From assembly GCA_902618175.1 (NCBI GenBank), contig CACMZN010000022.1, forward strand, positions 1 to 34,703: a stretch of DNA of 34,703 nt, read 5' to 3'. Under the pieces are notes generated by a model, which worked only from the letters and a program-made list of their open reading frames with translations, did no database searches and was not told where the DNA came from. The position numbers were made by a program, and so were the translations under genes. This stretch comes from an uncultured Verrucomicrobiota bacterium. GTDB taxonomy: Bacteria > Verrucomicrobiota > Verrucomicrobiia > Opitutales > Seribacteraceae. This document shows positions 34,097 through 34,703 of the stretch, one piece after another (the stretch's first letter is position 1; each line of letters opens with the position of its first letter).

Positions 34097-34303
34097 TTGA
34101 CTTTTCTTGATGGTATCGAACGGGTTATGTCTAAGACTGGACAGGGAGTTAAAACAGATTCCAAGTTAATAAGAGCAGCTATACAAATCGCTCACAAGTC
34201 AATCACTGAGGAGCATTTTGATCTTATTGAAATTGCCGAAAAAGTTGTTCGAGAAGACGGCAGAACAGCAAGTAAATTTCTTCAAAAATCCAAACTTCAG
34301 TAA
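34097..34303 (+). CDS. Doubtful small ORF, hypothetical
   Basis: 68 codons from a TTG (an ATG at 34127 is the better start, 58 codons). The frame is closed upstream by a TAA at 34088. The predicted peptide is helical and charged ('SKLIRAAIQIAHKSITEEHF', 'EIAEKVVREDGRTASKFL'), with a protein-like composition but no family I recognise. No ribosome-binding site is seen. It converges on the gene at 34310 with 6 bases between stops. It could be a short real gene or a remnant of a longer one. Confidence 0.35.
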   Translation: MTFLDGIERVMSKTGQGVKTDSKLIRAAIQIAHKSITEEHFDLIEIAEKVVREDGRTASKFLQKSKLQ

Positions 34304-34309
34304 GGATAG

Positions 34310-34703
34310 TCAGATCAAAATATCACGAAGGGTTTGTAGTGGATTCGAAACTTCCTTCCGGTATGTTTTCTTAATGCTGACAGTGTGTGTTTTCTCATTT
34401 TTGGACTGCCTGAAGAAAATTGGACGATAAGGAATATTTTGCAATAAATCCCTTATTTTCGGGTAGTGATTGGGAGAGGTGTGAAATGTTATCATTCCAA
34501 TAGAATCCTCGGTTAAAGCAGTGAGTGCATTGCAAATGTCGTGAGGGGCGTCGATTGAAAGTTGTGCATATGCATGCCGTGCTCTACTAAGTTCGAATGC
34601 CCACTTTTTTTTTCCAGTCAAATGGTAAAGACTGGAAAAAACTCTTAGAAGGACCGAATTTCCACTTGGGATGGCATTGTCAAACCAAAATTTTTTTCTG
34701 CAT
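34310..34703 (-). CDS. YyaL/DUF255-type thioredoxin-domain protein, C-terminal end only
   Basis: The frame is open from the right edge of the window, so only the last 130 or so residues are present. The edge part reads 'FWFDNAIPSGNSVLLRVFSS', then 'LYHLTGKKKWAFELSRAR': the 'D.AIPSGNSV' motif and the helix that follows are characteristic of the C-terminal (alpha/alpha)6-like domain of the YyaL/SPATA20 family, which pairs an N-terminal thioredoxin domain with an epimerase-like helical barrel. The end, '...NIPYRPIFFR...TLRDILI', is typical of the family's last beta strand region but shortened. Cytoplasmic; the biochemical role of the family is not settled. An apparent start at a TTG (34621) is internal. 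Confidence 0.82.
   Translation of the reverse strand, partial: CRKKFWFDNAIPSGNSVLLRVFSSLYHLTGKKKWAFELSRARHAYAQLSIDAPHDICNALTALTEDSIGMITFHTSPNHYPKIRDLLQNIPYRPIFFRQSKNEKTHTVSIKKTYRKEVSNPLQTLRDILI

Overview
The window looks like chromosomal DNA of a Verrucomicrobiota bacterium, probably a marine Opitutae/Puniceicoccales-type lineage. Three things point there: a small protein at 31132-31545 of the family restricted to Verrucomicrobia and Planctomycetes (Minf_1886 type), a Trp-rich repeated C-terminus of a kind I associate with large verrucomicrobial surface proteins, and several FecR-like secreted proteins without iron-signalling partners. The lineage is an inference from families, not from a marker gene.

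Left part (1-8.5 kb): the 3' end of a large multi-domain surface protein (Ig-like, cadherin-like, fibronectin-like, Trp-rich tail); 2 bp downstream a secreted 810-residue FecR-domain protein; a 360-bp gap with two adjacent small hairpins; a second, smaller FecR-like secreted protein; and a 1075-residue CPA1 Na+/H+ antiporter with a C-terminal cyclic-nucleotide-binding domain and an unusual soluble insert in its membrane domain. A tRNA-Ser(GGA) lies on the minus strand at 8582-8669.

Centre (8.8-22.5 kb): a respiratory complex I operon in the order nuoB-C-D-E-F-G-H-I-J-K-L-M-N, tightly packed and all on the plus strand. It encodes the electron-input (E, F, G), connecting (B, C, D, I) and membrane proton-pumping (H, J-N) modules. 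nuoA is not in front of nuoB or anywhere else in the window. tRNA-Leu(TAG) follows nuoN.

Right part (22.7-34.7 kb): an envelope-looking island of a secreted protein of unknown function (minus), a divergent giant secreted coiled-coil protein (1807 residues) and a Sel1-repeat secreted protein (minus). The giant gene ends at a run of nine C residues. Losing one C would fuse it in frame to a 3' ORF encoding a domain that otherwise has no signal peptide, giving a 2000-residue protein. This is either a phase-variable (slipped-strand) locus, a ribosomal frameshift site or an assembly error, and it is the most interesting signal in the window. After it come a small zinc-ribbon membrane protein, the Minf_1886-type protein, an excisionase-like DNA-binding protein with an integrase-arm-like N-terminus, class II fructose-bisphosphate aldolase, an AT-rich 860-bp stretch without convincing genes, a doubtful 68-codon ORF, and the 3' end of a YyaL-type thioredoxin-domain protein running off the window edge.
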